DNA of 64,000 nt. Source: Burkholderiaceae bacterium DAT-1. Its GTDB lineage: Bacteria > Pseudomonadota > Gammaproteobacteria > Burkholderiales > Chitinimonadaceae. The first letter of the stretch is position 1. Every line of letters starts with the position of its first letter. A model generated the notes under the pieces. It worked only from the letters and a program-made list of their open reading frames with translations. It was not told where the DNA came from and did not search any database. Where the stretch lies: positions 124,001 to 188,000 of the forward strand of contig JAHRBI010000005.1 of assembly GCA_019084025.1 (NCBI GenBank). The letters are read 5' to 3'. This document shows, piece after piece, positions 9,210 to 17,116 of the stretch. Both the position numbers and the translations under genes were made by a program.

Positions 9210-10007
9210 ATGAAGCGGATACAAAGCTGTTTGATCTTACTGATGGTCTGGCTATTGCACAGCGTACTGAGTGCCGCATCCATCCCGATTATTATGGGGC
9301 AGGAGACAGGGGCAAACGGCGAAGCCCTGCCAATTTCACCCCTGCGTATCGAAATGGTTAAGCTACTAGCCAAGGAGACCGGACTGGATCTCGTCATCAC
9401 GCCCTATCCGTGGCGGCGCGCGCAATTGATGAGCAGCGAAGGACGCGGGATTATCTGGGGTCAGCTGCGAACACCAGAAACCGATGCTCAATACGTCTTT
9501 TCTCCCCCGATCTACACGCTGTATTTCTGGCTAGTGACGCGGGCAGATCAGACCTTTCATTACGCAAAGCTCGAAGACCTCAAGGGCAAAACCCTGTCGA
9601 TCCCCTCGGATTCGCATTACGAAGAAGCGTTTGAAGCCGTCCGTGGTGACTGGTTTCAGATCGAAGACGGTGCGAAATCACTTGAAAAGCGCTTACTGAT
9701 GCTCGATATCGGACGGGCGAATGTATTGGTGCTGACAACCGCCCAAACTGACCGGACCAAGCTTGAGCAAAGGCTGAATTGTGACTTCGGCCACATTAAT
9801 CAGTGGCGAGTACTCGCAAAACCGATGAGTAAGCAAGATACCTTGCTGGCCGCGGCAAAGCACTCTCGTTTTCTTGTTCCGCTGGCAACCCTGAGCAAAG
9901 CGATTGAGCGCTTGCATGCCAGTGGTGCAATTGAGCAACTATTAAACGAACGGAATGCACAGTCAGTAAAGCAATGCGGAACTTTTCCGCCTGCCGCAAC
10001 GCGTTAA
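9210..10007 (+). CDS. Orphan periplasmic substrate-binding protein (SBP_bac_3-like)
   Basis: An ATG at 9210 with AAAGGA 9 bases upstream starts a clear signal peptide (MKRIQSCLILLMVWLLHSVLS). The mature protein has the two-lobe layout of family 3 solute-binding proteins: LRIEMVKLLAKETGLD near the start, YPWRRAQ, and a second-lobe LEDLKGKTLSIPSDS. Such proteins bind amino acids or similar small polar solutes. No permease or ATPase gene accompanies it, so it may feed a distant transporter or act as a ligand carrier. It is divergent from the giant sensor kinase, which makes a sensing partnership possible but unproven. About 265 residues, normal for the family. Confidence 0.8.
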   Translation: MKRIQSCLILLMVWLLHSVLSAASIPIIMGQETGANGEALPISPLRIEMVKLLAKETGLDLVITPYPWRRAQLMSSEGRGIIWGQLRTPETDAQYVFSPPIYTLYFWLVTRADQTFHYAKLEDLKGKTLSIPSDSHYEEAFEAVRGDWFQIEDGAKSLEKRLLMLDIGRANVLVLTTAQTDRTKLEQRLNCDFGHINQWRVLAKPMSKQDTLLAAAKHSRFLVPLATLSKAIERLHASGAIEQLLNERNAQSVKQCGTFPPAATR

Positions 10008-10138
10008 TGCAGGTATGTTGCTTTCAGGACGCAGCCTCCTCACTGAGGGTGGCGCCAATCACGATTGAGACAATCAATCAGTTAAAAACCTGACTACATC
10101 GTTTACTATCCTCTCCCGTTCCATCCCGGAGAGATAGT

Positions 10139-11014
10139 ATGTTAGGCAGTCATGTGATCGAGTGGGTAATGGGCATGGTCGCCTGCTTTGCATCGGTCAG
10201 TCTATTCACCAGTTCTATCTACGAAGCGCTGGCATCTATGCTGGGTTTACGATCGCGGCAATTATTGTACGGCATTCGCGCACTCTTAAACTGTGACGCT
10301 CGCTCCGTCTCGCCTGCCCATCCAACCGCGCTGACATCCGAAGCGCTATTGCTCTGGCTATACAATCACCCGCTGGTGCACCCGCGAGGTGATGGTCAGG
10401 CAAGCCACTGCGATCAGATCAGGCACGCGCCCTCATACATTGCCGCGCCCCAGTTTGCGCAAGCATTGCTGGAGCGCCTACATGCGCTTCCGGGTGATTC
10501 CCTTCCTATCAAAATCGAGCAAGGCATTGCCGATCCGCAATTGCGCCGGCTACTGACCGGCATCGTCCAGCGATCGGCTGACGATGTAGCACACATGGAA
10601 TCCGCCCTTGCCACCTGGTTTGATCAGGGAATGGCTCGCGTGTCTGGCGCCTACAAGCGCCAGGTGCAAGCCTGGTCTTTCCTGATCGCACTGATGCTGG
10701 CGGTCGGGTGCAATATCGACTGTATCCATTTATTCAAAACACTTTGGATTCAGCAACTTACCCCCGATCAACTAGCCATCTTCAGTGCAACCCCAGAAGA
10801 GGGTCAAGCATTGAGAATGCTCAATAGTCTACCCATCGGTTGGCAGAGATCGCCCTGGCAAGATGACGGTCTAACTTGGCTGGTACATGCCGTGGGCTGG
10901 CTTTTCACCGCATCCTCGGCTCTCTTTGGTGCGCCATTCTGGTTTGATTTGCTCAGCAAAGTGACGCGTCTGCGAGGGAGTGGCAACGCGGTGAGCCCAC
11001 GCAGTGCGACTTGA
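10139..11014 (+). CDS. Conserved hypothetical membrane protein
   Basis: The 291-residue protein has a hydrophobic N-terminus (about residues 5-27), a long soluble middle and two C-terminal membrane segments (about 175-197 and 245-270). The end carries LFGAPFWFDLLSKV, a signature I associate with a widespread uncharacterised membrane family. A ribosome site (GGAGAG, 6 bases before ATG) supports the start. It appears monocistronic. No catalytic motif is visible and I assign no function. Confidence 0.7.
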   Translation: MLGSHVIEWVMGMVACFASVSLFTSSIYEALASMLGLRSRQLLYGIRALLNCDARSVSPAHPTALTSEALLLWLYNHPLVHPRGDGQASHCDQIRHAPSYIAAPQFAQALLERLHALPGDSLPIKIEQGIADPQLRRLLTGIVQRSADDVAHMESALATWFDQGMARVSGAYKRQVQAWSFLIALMLAVGCNIDCIHLFKTLWIQQLTPDQLAIFSATPEEGQALRMLNSLPIGWQRSPWQDDGLTWLVHAVGWLFTASSALFGAPFWFDLLSKVTRLRGSGNAVSPRSAT

Positions 11015-11316
11015 TCTGCTCCTTGCGCGCAGCTACCGGCAATAGGCTGTTGCGCGCATCCCTCAAATATCGGCCTTGTGTGTCTTTTTCCCCAAAGATC
11101 ATGCAATTCGATGGAATAACTTTCCCCCCTCATTTCCAATAGCACGTCATTACAGTTTCCGATGCCATTCACGCAGCTCGGACGCCAATACCCAAGCCCT
11201 TCCCCCTGCAATTTCCAGCAAGCAATTGCTCGATCAAAAGCCGGTACGATGTCGACCGCAACGCCGTAAACACCTGATCTGGTAAATATTTTTGCAATTT
11301 TTTCCTGCTTACAATA

Positions 11317-11402
11317 GGCACTGCCATTGCGGAGGGGGCACTGGCTAGTTGGGGTTGCCCCGCTGGTATATGCAAGGCAGTGCACAGGGTTCGCACCCTG
11401 CG
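11317..11402 (+). ncRNA. Possible structured leader before the phospholipase C-like gene
   Basis: The 415 bases between 11014 and 11430 hold no convincing gene. Their last part can fold extensively: GCACTGCC (11318-11325) pairs with a later GGCAGTGC, GGGG/CCCC forms a small hairpin inside, and CAGGGT/ACCCTG closes a hairpin with a 4-base loop. There is no U-tract, so it is not a terminator. A TACAAT box at 11310-11315 would place transcription start near 11322, inside the outer stem, which weakens the RNA reading. No riboswitch class I know fits. Confidence 0.3.
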
Positions 11403-11429
11403 CCATTTACATAACGATAGAGGACGACA

Positions 11430-12446
11430 ATGAAAACAATCATCAAATTCGCCGCTGCCGCTGTACTGAGCTGCGCCATGCTGCCCGCACACGCCTTCAA
11501 GCAGGAAACCCATCGCCGCATCGCTATTGATGCCGTGAACTACATGAAGGCCAACCCGGACAAGACCAACTACGCCAAGCTGGCTGCAGGTCTTGCCCGC
11601 GCTGGCTACACGGTGGATCAGTTCGCGACTGCCATGGGCCAGGGTGCCTATGACGTGGACGACTTTGCCGATACCTACATCTGTGGCGCCATTACCGGCG
11701 ATTGCCAGATGGCTCCGATCTGGGGTCTGGCCGAGAGCATTGTGAAGTACACGAGCTACTGGCACTTCCAGAATCACACATCCGGAGCTGACGCACACGG
11801 CAATGCCTTTGGCGGCTACAACTACGCCAAGCTGACTGTTGCCGGGGATGTCGACAAGCTGGCCGCATCCTGGCTGAAAGGCGACTATCTGGACGATGGC
11901 GCGGGCGGCATGAAGGGCTGGTTTGGTGATAGCAGCAAGTACAATTCTTACGGCGTGACCGAAGCACACTATCGCCTGGGCGGCTACTCCACTCCGTCGC
12001 AATATGCGGATTTCGAAGCCATTCCGTTCCAGCCCATCGACAATCTGGCGCAATACTGGTTCCAGCAATATCTCAACAGCCCAAGCCTGCAAAGCCTCGG
12101 CTTCGTAATGCACTCGACTGATCTGTTACAGCCGCATCACACCTGGACCACCTCGGCCAATAATCACTCGGGCTGGGAACAATGGGTCGATGATTACTAC
12201 TTCAGCGCCAAACTGAACGATCCGGCACTGGTCACGGCTGCGCTCAAGGATTTCACCCCGATTCCAGCCACCTCGAACGATATCCGTCCGCTGCTGACAC
12301 AAGGCGGTACTTACTCCTACAAAAATGGCGGCATTGTGTTGTCCTCAACCGATCAGAATGATCGCTTGAATGTCGGCAAGAAAGTCGTGCCGCACGCCAT
12401 CGCCATGATTGTGCATGTGCTGAACCGCGCAGCTGAACGTCTGTAA
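11430..12446 (+). CDS. Secreted zinc-dependent phospholipase C/S1-P1 nuclease-like protein
   Basis: A signal peptide ending AHA is followed at once by FKQETHRRIAIDAV, and later come YWHFQNH, FVMHSTDLLQPHHTW and NHSGWEQW. The spread of Trp, His and Asp residues resembles the zinc-binding plan of the zinc-dependent phospholipase C/S1-P1 nuclease superfamily, in which the mature N-terminus and several His/Asp residues hold three zinc ions. The protein would therefore be an exported phosphodiesterase, but the substrate is not evident and the match is by motif only. Start is firm (GAGGA, 5 bases before ATG). Two genes follow closely: a parvulin-type foldase and an anchored protein, suggesting a dedicated folding route. 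Confidence 0.65.
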   Translation: MKTIIKFAAAAVLSCAMLPAHAFKQETHRRIAIDAVNYMKANPDKTNYAKLAAGLARAGYTVDQFATAMGQGAYDVDDFADTYICGAITGDCQMAPIWGLAESIVKYTSYWHFQNHTSGADAHGNAFGGYNYAKLTVAGDVDKLAASWLKGDYLDDGAGGMKGWFGDSSKYNSYGVTEAHYRLGGYSTPSQYADFEAIPFQPIDNLAQYWFQQYLNSPSLQSLGFVMHSTDLLQPHHTWTTSANNHSGWEQWVDDYYFSAKLNDPALVTAALKDFTPIPATSNDIRPLLTQGGTYSYKNGGIVLSSTDQNDRLNVGKKVVPHAIAMIVHVLNRAAERL

Positions 12447-12470
12447 TTCCGGCCTGCGAGGATAAGTACT

Positions 12471-13880
12471 ATGAAGCGGACAGCACCAGCTTTCCTGTCA
12501 CTCCATTGCATGAGTCAATGGCTCATGCACACCGTGCTGGCCGCTTCTTTTGCAGCCATGGCGGCAGCCGCCACCCCGCCGGCACAGCAGTCCGACGCGC
12601 CACCCGTGATCGCCACCATCAATAGCGAACCGATCTACCGTCTGACGCTCAATGTGCATAGCGCCATGGCGCGACTGAATGGTGATTCATCCAGCCGCCA
12701 GAGCATCCTCGACACGCTGATTACCCAGCGTCTGCTTGCATCGGTTGCCGAGTCCCGCTTTGGTCAACTCGGCCTGCATCCGGAAAACCGAGTAGCATTC
12801 GATCCGGATGTTGCACTCGACGACCGCATGGCAGGCCAGTTACGCACCGTCTACGCGAACGAGCTTGCTACCAGCATCAATCAATTGCCCAATGGCGTGC
12901 TGGACAGCCTGATCACCGAACTGCGCCAGCCCGATGCCACAGAACTGGATCGGGTCTTTGGCAAACGCAGCCGCCTCATCCTCGACTACACCCTGAATGA
13001 TGCGCAGCTCAAAGAGGCCGGCAAAGTGCTTGTCCTTCGGACCACCCTTGCCGCTGCTCCCGCTATCACCCTACAGGACATCTATCGCCGCCAGAATGTT
13101 CAGGGACGCGTTTCGCTCTTTAACCGCGATCAGCGTTTTATCCGCCAGCAAGCGCAACTCTATCTGGCCAACCTATACGTACATCAATGGGCGCGTCAGC
13201 AATTCGGAGAAGCACAGGTTGCTGATCTGCGCCGCTCGCTGGCCGAACAGGACACCCTGCAGCAGGTTCGCAGCCTGCACGGCCTATCGATGGATACGGA
13301 CAGCGTCAGCGCACTGCTCAATCAGCTAGCCGAAACGGTCAGCCAGAAAGAGATTCTGGCTTACTACCAGGCGCATCGTAGTGATTTCCACCGGATCGAA
13401 TCTGTCACAGCCCGCCATATCCGGGTAGACAGCGAAGCGCTGGCCCAACGACTCTTCAAGGCTGCCAGTTCGGGAGAGGATTTCTCGGCGCTTGCCCGCC
13501 TGCACTCTACCGCCCCGGATGCCAGCACCGGTGGTCACCTAGGCGTGATTCCCCATCGTGCCACACTCACCTGGCTGGAAGAGCTGGCCTTTATGCAGAC
13601 ACCTGGCAAGGTTTCAACGCCGATCCGCTCACCCGCCGGACCACAGGAAAAGGCCTATTGGGAAATCGTTCTCGTCGATGCACGCCGTGATGGCTATCAG
13701 AACCCTGCTTCGGAGTCCGTCCGTTATCAAGCCAGCCGCGCCATCGCCCAGCAAAAAGCTGCACGCCAGCTCGCCGAGTTGCAGGCAAAATTGCGACGCG
13801 ATGCCAGCATTCGTATCCTGAGTACAGCTGATATTCAGGCCGATGCCCGCCCGGTCACGCATGCGGGGCCGCGCTCATGA
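12471..13880 (+). CDS. Exported parvulin-type peptidyl-prolyl isomerase
   Basis: The 469-residue product has an N-terminal export signal (cleavage near AAA-ATP), a SurA/PpiD-like helical region from about residue 45 (VIATINSEPIYRLTL, then an LITQRLL helix), and a parvulin domain at about 310-400 (ARHIRVDSEALAQRLF, then GGHLGVIPHR). Such proteins assist folding of exported proteins by isomerising prolyl bonds. Ribosome site GAGGA, 8 bases before ATG. It lies 24 bases after the phospholipase C-like gene and overlaps the next gene by 4 bases (ATGA), so all three are probably co-translated. It is too unlike SurA to be the housekeeping copy; the position argues for a dedicated foldase. Confidence 0.8.
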   Translation: MKRTAPAFLSLHCMSQWLMHTVLAASFAAMAAAATPPAQQSDAPPVIATINSEPIYRLTLNVHSAMARLNGDSSSRQSILDTLITQRLLASVAESRFGQLGLHPENRVAFDPDVALDDRMAGQLRTVYANELATSINQLPNGVLDSLITELRQPDATELDRVFGKRSRLILDYTLNDAQLKEAGKVLVLRTTLAAAPAITLQDIYRRQNVQGRVSLFNRDQRFIRQQAQLYLANLYVHQWARQQFGEAQVADLRRSLAEQDTLQQVRSLHGLSMDTDSVSALLNQLAETVSQKEILAYYQAHRSDFHRIESVTARHIRVDSEALAQRLFKAASSGEDFSALARLHSTAPDASTGGHLGVIPHRATLTWLEELAFMQTPGKVSTPIRSPAGPQEKAYWEIVLVDARRDGYQNPASESVRYQASRAIAQQKAARQLAELQAKLRRDASIRILSTADIQADARPVTHAGPRS

Positions 13881-14404
13881 AAAAATGGATTGCATTATCC
13901 GTGATCGCTGTAACCGGTCTGACAGTCTGGCAGCTGTGGCCTACGCCAGATGCTGCCCTCGCGGATGCCCCCCAGACGAATGTGTCCCGGCAAGCTGCTG
14001 CACCCAAGTCGGCTCAGTGGCCTCTGCCCGCAACGAGCGAGCACACCATGCCCGCCAAACCTGCCCGCCCCATCTCTGCCACCGAAAGCCTGATCGCCAC
14101 CCGCGAAGGTGATCCGCGCAGCCCCCCGATCGTACACACCCCGGTCGACCATATTGCCCCCACTGCAGCCGAACTGGCCGATCCTGCTGCCTACCAGCGT
14201 TACGAGGCGAGCCAGAACCAGCGTCTCTATCAGGCCTATGTGCAGGCTGCCAACGATGCCATCCCGCAAATCCGGTCGGACATTGTGAAGGCACGCAATA
14301 TGGGGATACCTGAAGCGCGTATTGCAGTAGGCGAAGAGAAGTTGCGCCGGATCGAGGCCATGCGCGCCGAATTACTGAAAGATCATCCGCAATTGCATCC
14401 CTGA
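13877..14404 (+). CDS. Anchored periplasmic helical protein, possible accessory to exported enzyme
   Basis: The 175-residue protein has one N-terminal hydrophobic segment (residues 5-20), a Pro/Ala-rich linker to about 80, and a charged helical C-terminus containing ADPAAYQRYEASQNQRLYQA. The layout (membrane anchor, Pro/Ala linker, helical body) recalls steric lipase chaperones of the Lif type, though I see no firm sequence match. It overlaps the preceding isomerase gene by 4 bases. Together with that gene it may mature the phospholipase C-like enzyme. Function is inferred from layout and context only. Confidence 0.6.
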   Translation: MKKWIALSVIAVTGLTVWQLWPTPDAALADAPQTNVSRQAAAPKSAQWPLPATSEHTMPAKPARPISATESLIATREGDPRSPPIVHTPVDHIAPTAAELADPAAYQRYEASQNQRLYQAYVQAANDAIPQIRSDIVKARNMGIPEARIAVGEEKLRRIEAMRAELLKDHPQLHP

Positions 14405-14553
14405 GGCCATGAGGACGGAGAAGCACGCAAGATACAGATCCCCTATGCGCGCTAAATCCAACACTTCCATGCACAATCATGCAAAGTGCGTCGGTGCGCA
14501 CGCACGACTTCGGTAATATCAGCCCTCTGTGATATGCACTTACCGGAGTCCCC

Positions 14554-15825
14554 ATGCTCAGTCGCGCCCTGTCTCTCAGCCTGATTGCATCCCTGATCGC
14601 CCCCTGTTTTGCCGACACCGTGGTCGTCACCGCCGACCGCATGGTAGATGTACTCAGCGGCAAGCTGGTCGATCAGCCGCAAATCACCATCGTGGACGGA
14701 CGCATCAGCAAGGTGGGTAAACAAGGGGATGCAGTTGCCAGCGGCGCAAAAGTGGTGAACCTGCCCGGCCTGACCCTGCTACCCGGCCTGATCGACATGC
14801 ATGTGCATCTCTCCTACGATCCACACTACAGCGGCTACAAGGGGCTAGAGTTCACGGATAGTTTCTGGACCGTCATTGGCGTGGACAGCGCCAGAAAGAC
14901 GCTCGAAGCCGGATTTACCACCGTGCGCAATGTCGGTTCGGGTGGCTACGATGATGTCGGCCTCAAACAGGCCATCCAGCGCAACATCGTACCCGGCCCG
15001 CGCATTGTGCCCGCCACCTATGCCATTGGTGCAACTGGCGGCCACTGCGATGCCACCGAATTTCCGCCCTCCATCAACGTGGAATCCCCCGGCGTCGCCG
15101 ATGGCCCGGATGCGATTCGTGCCACCGTGCGCAAACTGCGCAAATACGGTGCCGAAGTGATCAAGTTCTGCGGCACAGGCGGCGTACTGTCGAAGACAGA
15201 CTCAGTAGGCGCCCAGCAATACCGTCTGGATGAAATGAAAGCGCTCGTAGAGGAAGCACATATGCTCGGCCTCAAAGTCGCCGTCCACGCACATGGCACC
15301 TCCGGCATCAAAGACGCGATCCGTGCCGGCGCAGATACCATCGAGCATGCCAGTCTGGCCGATGACGAGGCCTTCGCGCTGGCCAAGCAGCACGGTACGT
15401 GGTTCTCCATGGATGTCTACAACGACGACTACATCCTCGCCGAAGGCGAAAAGAACGGCATCTTCAAGGAATCGCTGGAAAAGGAGCGCGCCATCGGCCT
15501 GAAGCAGCGCCAGACCTTTCAGGCAGCCTTCAAATCCGGCGTGAAAATGGTGTACGGCACCGACGCTGGCGTCTATCCGCATGGCGACAACGCCAAGCAA
15601 CTCTCGACCATGGTGCAGTGGGGCATGAAACCGATCGATGCCATCCAGTCTGCCACCGCCAATGCAGCGAATGCGCTCGGCAAAAGCGCAGATGTCGGCG
15701 CAATCGAAGCGGGCCGCTACGGCGACCTGATCGCCGTGCGCGGCAATCCGCTGGACAACGTGGCACTGCTTCAGCAGATTGTGTTTGTAATGAAGGGTGG
15801 CGAAGTGGTGGTGGCGCCCAAATAA
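14554..15825 (+). CDS. Exported amidohydrolase (imidazolonepropionase/prolidase-like)
   Basis: A signal peptide (to about residue 20, ending FADT) precedes an amidohydrolase-superfamily barrel. Metal ligands are visible: H83 and H85 in DMHVHL, a lysine in EVIKFCGTGG (about 203), histidines in VHAHG and IEHAS, and the catalytic aspartate in YGTDAG (about 336). The N- and C-terminal beta sandwich (VVVTADRMVDVLSG and GDLIAVRGNPLDN) is also present. Relatives include exported Xaa-Pro dipeptidases and related carboxypeptidases acting on N-acyl or prolyl dipeptides. A ribosome site (GGAG, 5 bases before ATG) fixes the start. It appears monocistronic and convergent with the DUF2200 gene. Confidence 0.85.
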   Translation: MLSRALSLSLIASLIAPCFADTVVVTADRMVDVLSGKLVDQPQITIVDGRISKVGKQGDAVASGAKVVNLPGLTLLPGLIDMHVHLSYDPHYSGYKGLEFTDSFWTVIGVDSARKTLEAGFTTVRNVGSGGYDDVGLKQAIQRNIVPGPRIVPATYAIGATGGHCDATEFPPSINVESPGVADGPDAIRATVRKLRKYGAEVIKFCGTGGVLSKTDSVGAQQYRLDEMKALVEEAHMLGLKVAVHAHGTSGIKDAIRAGADTIEHASLADDEAFALAKQHGTWFSMDVYNDDYILAEGEKNGIFKESLEKERAIGLKQRQTFQAAFKSGVKMVYGTDAGVYPHGDNAKQLSTMVQWGMKPIDAIQSATANAANALGKSADVGAIEAGRYGDLIAVRGNPLDNVALLQQIVFVMKGGEVVVAPK

Positions 15826-15832
15826 ACGTGAC

Positions 15833-15871
15833 GGAAGGCTGGCTCACAGTAAGTCGTGCTGGCAGCCTTCC
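15833..15871. terminator. Inverted repeat between convergent genes
   Basis: GGAAGGCTG (15833-15841) and CAGCCTTCC (15863-15871) form a 9-base stem just after the amidohydrolase stop and just before the DUF2200 stop. The U-tract is weak on both strands, so termination is plausible but not certain. Confidence 0.4.
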
Positions 15872-15873
15872 CC

Positions 15874-16224
15874 TCACTTTCTCAAGATACTGTCGAGTGC
15901 TTTTCCCTTGGCCAGCTCGTCTATCAATTTGTCCAGATAACGCACGTGCCGAGTAAGCGGGTCCGCTATTTCTTCTACTCGCACCCCGCACACAACTCCC
16001 TTGATCAATATGCAATTCGGATGCATAGCCGGTGCTTGCGCGAAAAACGACTCAAAATCGATCTCGTGAGAGATATGATGAGCGAGCTGTTCGGATGAAA
16101 ATCCCGTGAGCCAGCAAATGACCGTATCGACTTCCGCTTGTGTGCGCTGCTTGCGAACCACCTTTTGAACGTAGAGCGGATAGACCTTGGTAAACGATAT
16201 CTTGCCAATTTCACGCGAAGCCAA
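15874..16224 (-). CDS. DUF2200 family protein (TTG start)
   Basis: The core FTKVYPLYV, EVDTVICWLTGF, DFESFF, GVVCGVRVEEI and RYLDKLIDELAKGKA is the full DUF2200 pattern; the function is unknown. The frame stays open far upstream, but the first codons there lie inside the preceding gene and do not look like DUF2200. A TTG at 16224 with GGAGG 8 bases upstream gives 116 residues, matching the family's usual length of about 115, so I take TTG as the start. The upstream DUF5329 gene stops only 5 bases before this TTG, which points to translational coupling. Confidence 0.85.
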   Translation of the reverse strand: MASREIGKISFTKVYPLYVQKVVRKQRTQAEVDTVICWLTGFSSEQLAHHISHEIDFESFFAQAPAMHPNCILIKGVVCGVRVEEIADPLTRHVRYLDKLIDELAKGKALDSILRK

Positions 16225-16229
16225 CGCCT

Positions 16230-16589
16230 TTACCTCCCCGCCCGATACTTCCCCAGCACCGCCCGTAGCCACGGCCCGCTCTCCACTTCTGCCGCTCCAG
16301 CACACTTCACATGATAAGGCTTCCCGCTCATGCTGCTTTCGGAGGCTGCTTTCGTGATGAAATCTTCCGTTGTCGCCAGCATGCCTTTTTTCAGCAGGTA
16401 ATCGTATTTCTGATTCAGATGATCCACGGCTTCTGCAGCGGCATACCAGGTGCCATTACGATTGAACTGGCAACCTGATTGCTTCAGGTAGTTCAATAGA
16501 TAGGGTATTTCTGATTTGGTTTGCGGAGAGATATCCTGTGCTACCGTGAACAAAGGCAGCATGCATAACAGGATCGGCAATCGTTTCAT
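16230..16589 (-). CDS. DUF5329 family exported protein
   Basis: This 119-residue protein has a short signal peptide (to about residue 17) and the DUF5329 landmarks: EIPYLLNYLKQSGCQFNRNG, AAEAVDHLNQKY, TTEDFITKAASESSMSGKPY, and a terminal PWLRAVLGKYR. Two cysteines in the mature part could pair. The function of the family is unknown. It sits in a leftward run with a small membrane protein upstream and the DUF2200 gene downstream. Confidence 0.85.
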   Translation of the reverse strand: MKRLPILLCMLPLFTVAQDISPQTKSEIPYLLNYLKQSGCQFNRNGTWYAAAEAVDHLNQKYDYLLKKGMLATTEDFITKAASESSMSGKPYHVKCAGAAEVESGPWLRAVLGKYRAGR

Positions 16590-16610
16590 GTTTTTGATTT
16601 CGCCTGACTA

Positions 16611-17060
16611 TTAACCCGCCAGATTCTGCTGCGTGTCACGCCTAAGCGCAACAACGCCAAAAGCGAATCCAACCCCGGCAGCAAACCATACCACCGCTGC
16701 GATCACTTCGAAGCGATTCAGTAGCTCCGGATGCGATACGGCCATCACCGGCAGCAGGATTCCACGGACAATACATACACATGCCATGGCGGCCAGTCCC
16801 AGGCGATGCAACGGCGGACGACGAACCCATCCTAGCACTGCAGCCGCGTACCATGCGCACATCCCCATCAGCACCGCAATGATCAAACTGCCAACAGGGG
16901 CAATCCAGGTCCCTTGCTCGGCCGAGTGCACCACAAAGGGCGGTGCGCCAAAGAACTTGAACCATGCGGCCCCACCCGGGATAGCCAGGACATGAATACA
17001 TACCCCCACCATTGCAATCAGGGCGGCGCATTGAACCATTGCACGACTCAAACGGAACAT
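16611..17060 (-). CDS. Hypothetical four-helix membrane protein
   Basis: About 149 residues with four hydrophobic segments (roughly residues 10-30, 50-72, 82-105 and 118-140) and little else. The layout resembles small DUF-type inner-membrane proteins, but I do not recognise a family. ATG 17060 or the TTG one codon earlier could be the start; GGAG lies 8-11 bases upstream. Probably the first gene of the run with the DUF5329 and DUF2200 genes. Confidence 0.6.
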   Translation of the reverse strand: MFRLSRAMVQCAALIAMVGVCIHVLAIPGGAAWFKFFGAPPFVVHSAEQGTWIAPVGSLIIAVLMGMCAWYAAAVLGWVRRPPLHRLGLAAMACVCIVRGILLPVMAVSHPELLNRFEVIAAVVWFAAGVGFAFGVVALRRDTQQNLAG

Positions 17061-17116
17061 CAATGCAGACTCTCCATACGGCTGATGCTTTACACTGAAC
17101 AGCGACTGGCTACATC

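Noticed and set aside
11380-11405. tRNA-like T arm (CAGGGTTCGCACCCTG)
   Set aside because: The loop has the wrong length for a T loop and no acceptor, D or anticodon stem can be fitted around it.
10804-11406. Leftward 200-codon frame over the gap before the phospholipase C-like gene
   Set aside because: Part of the translated stretch looks protein-like, but it overlaps 210 bases of the preceding gene in antisense, covers the folded leader, and has no ribosome site or known family.
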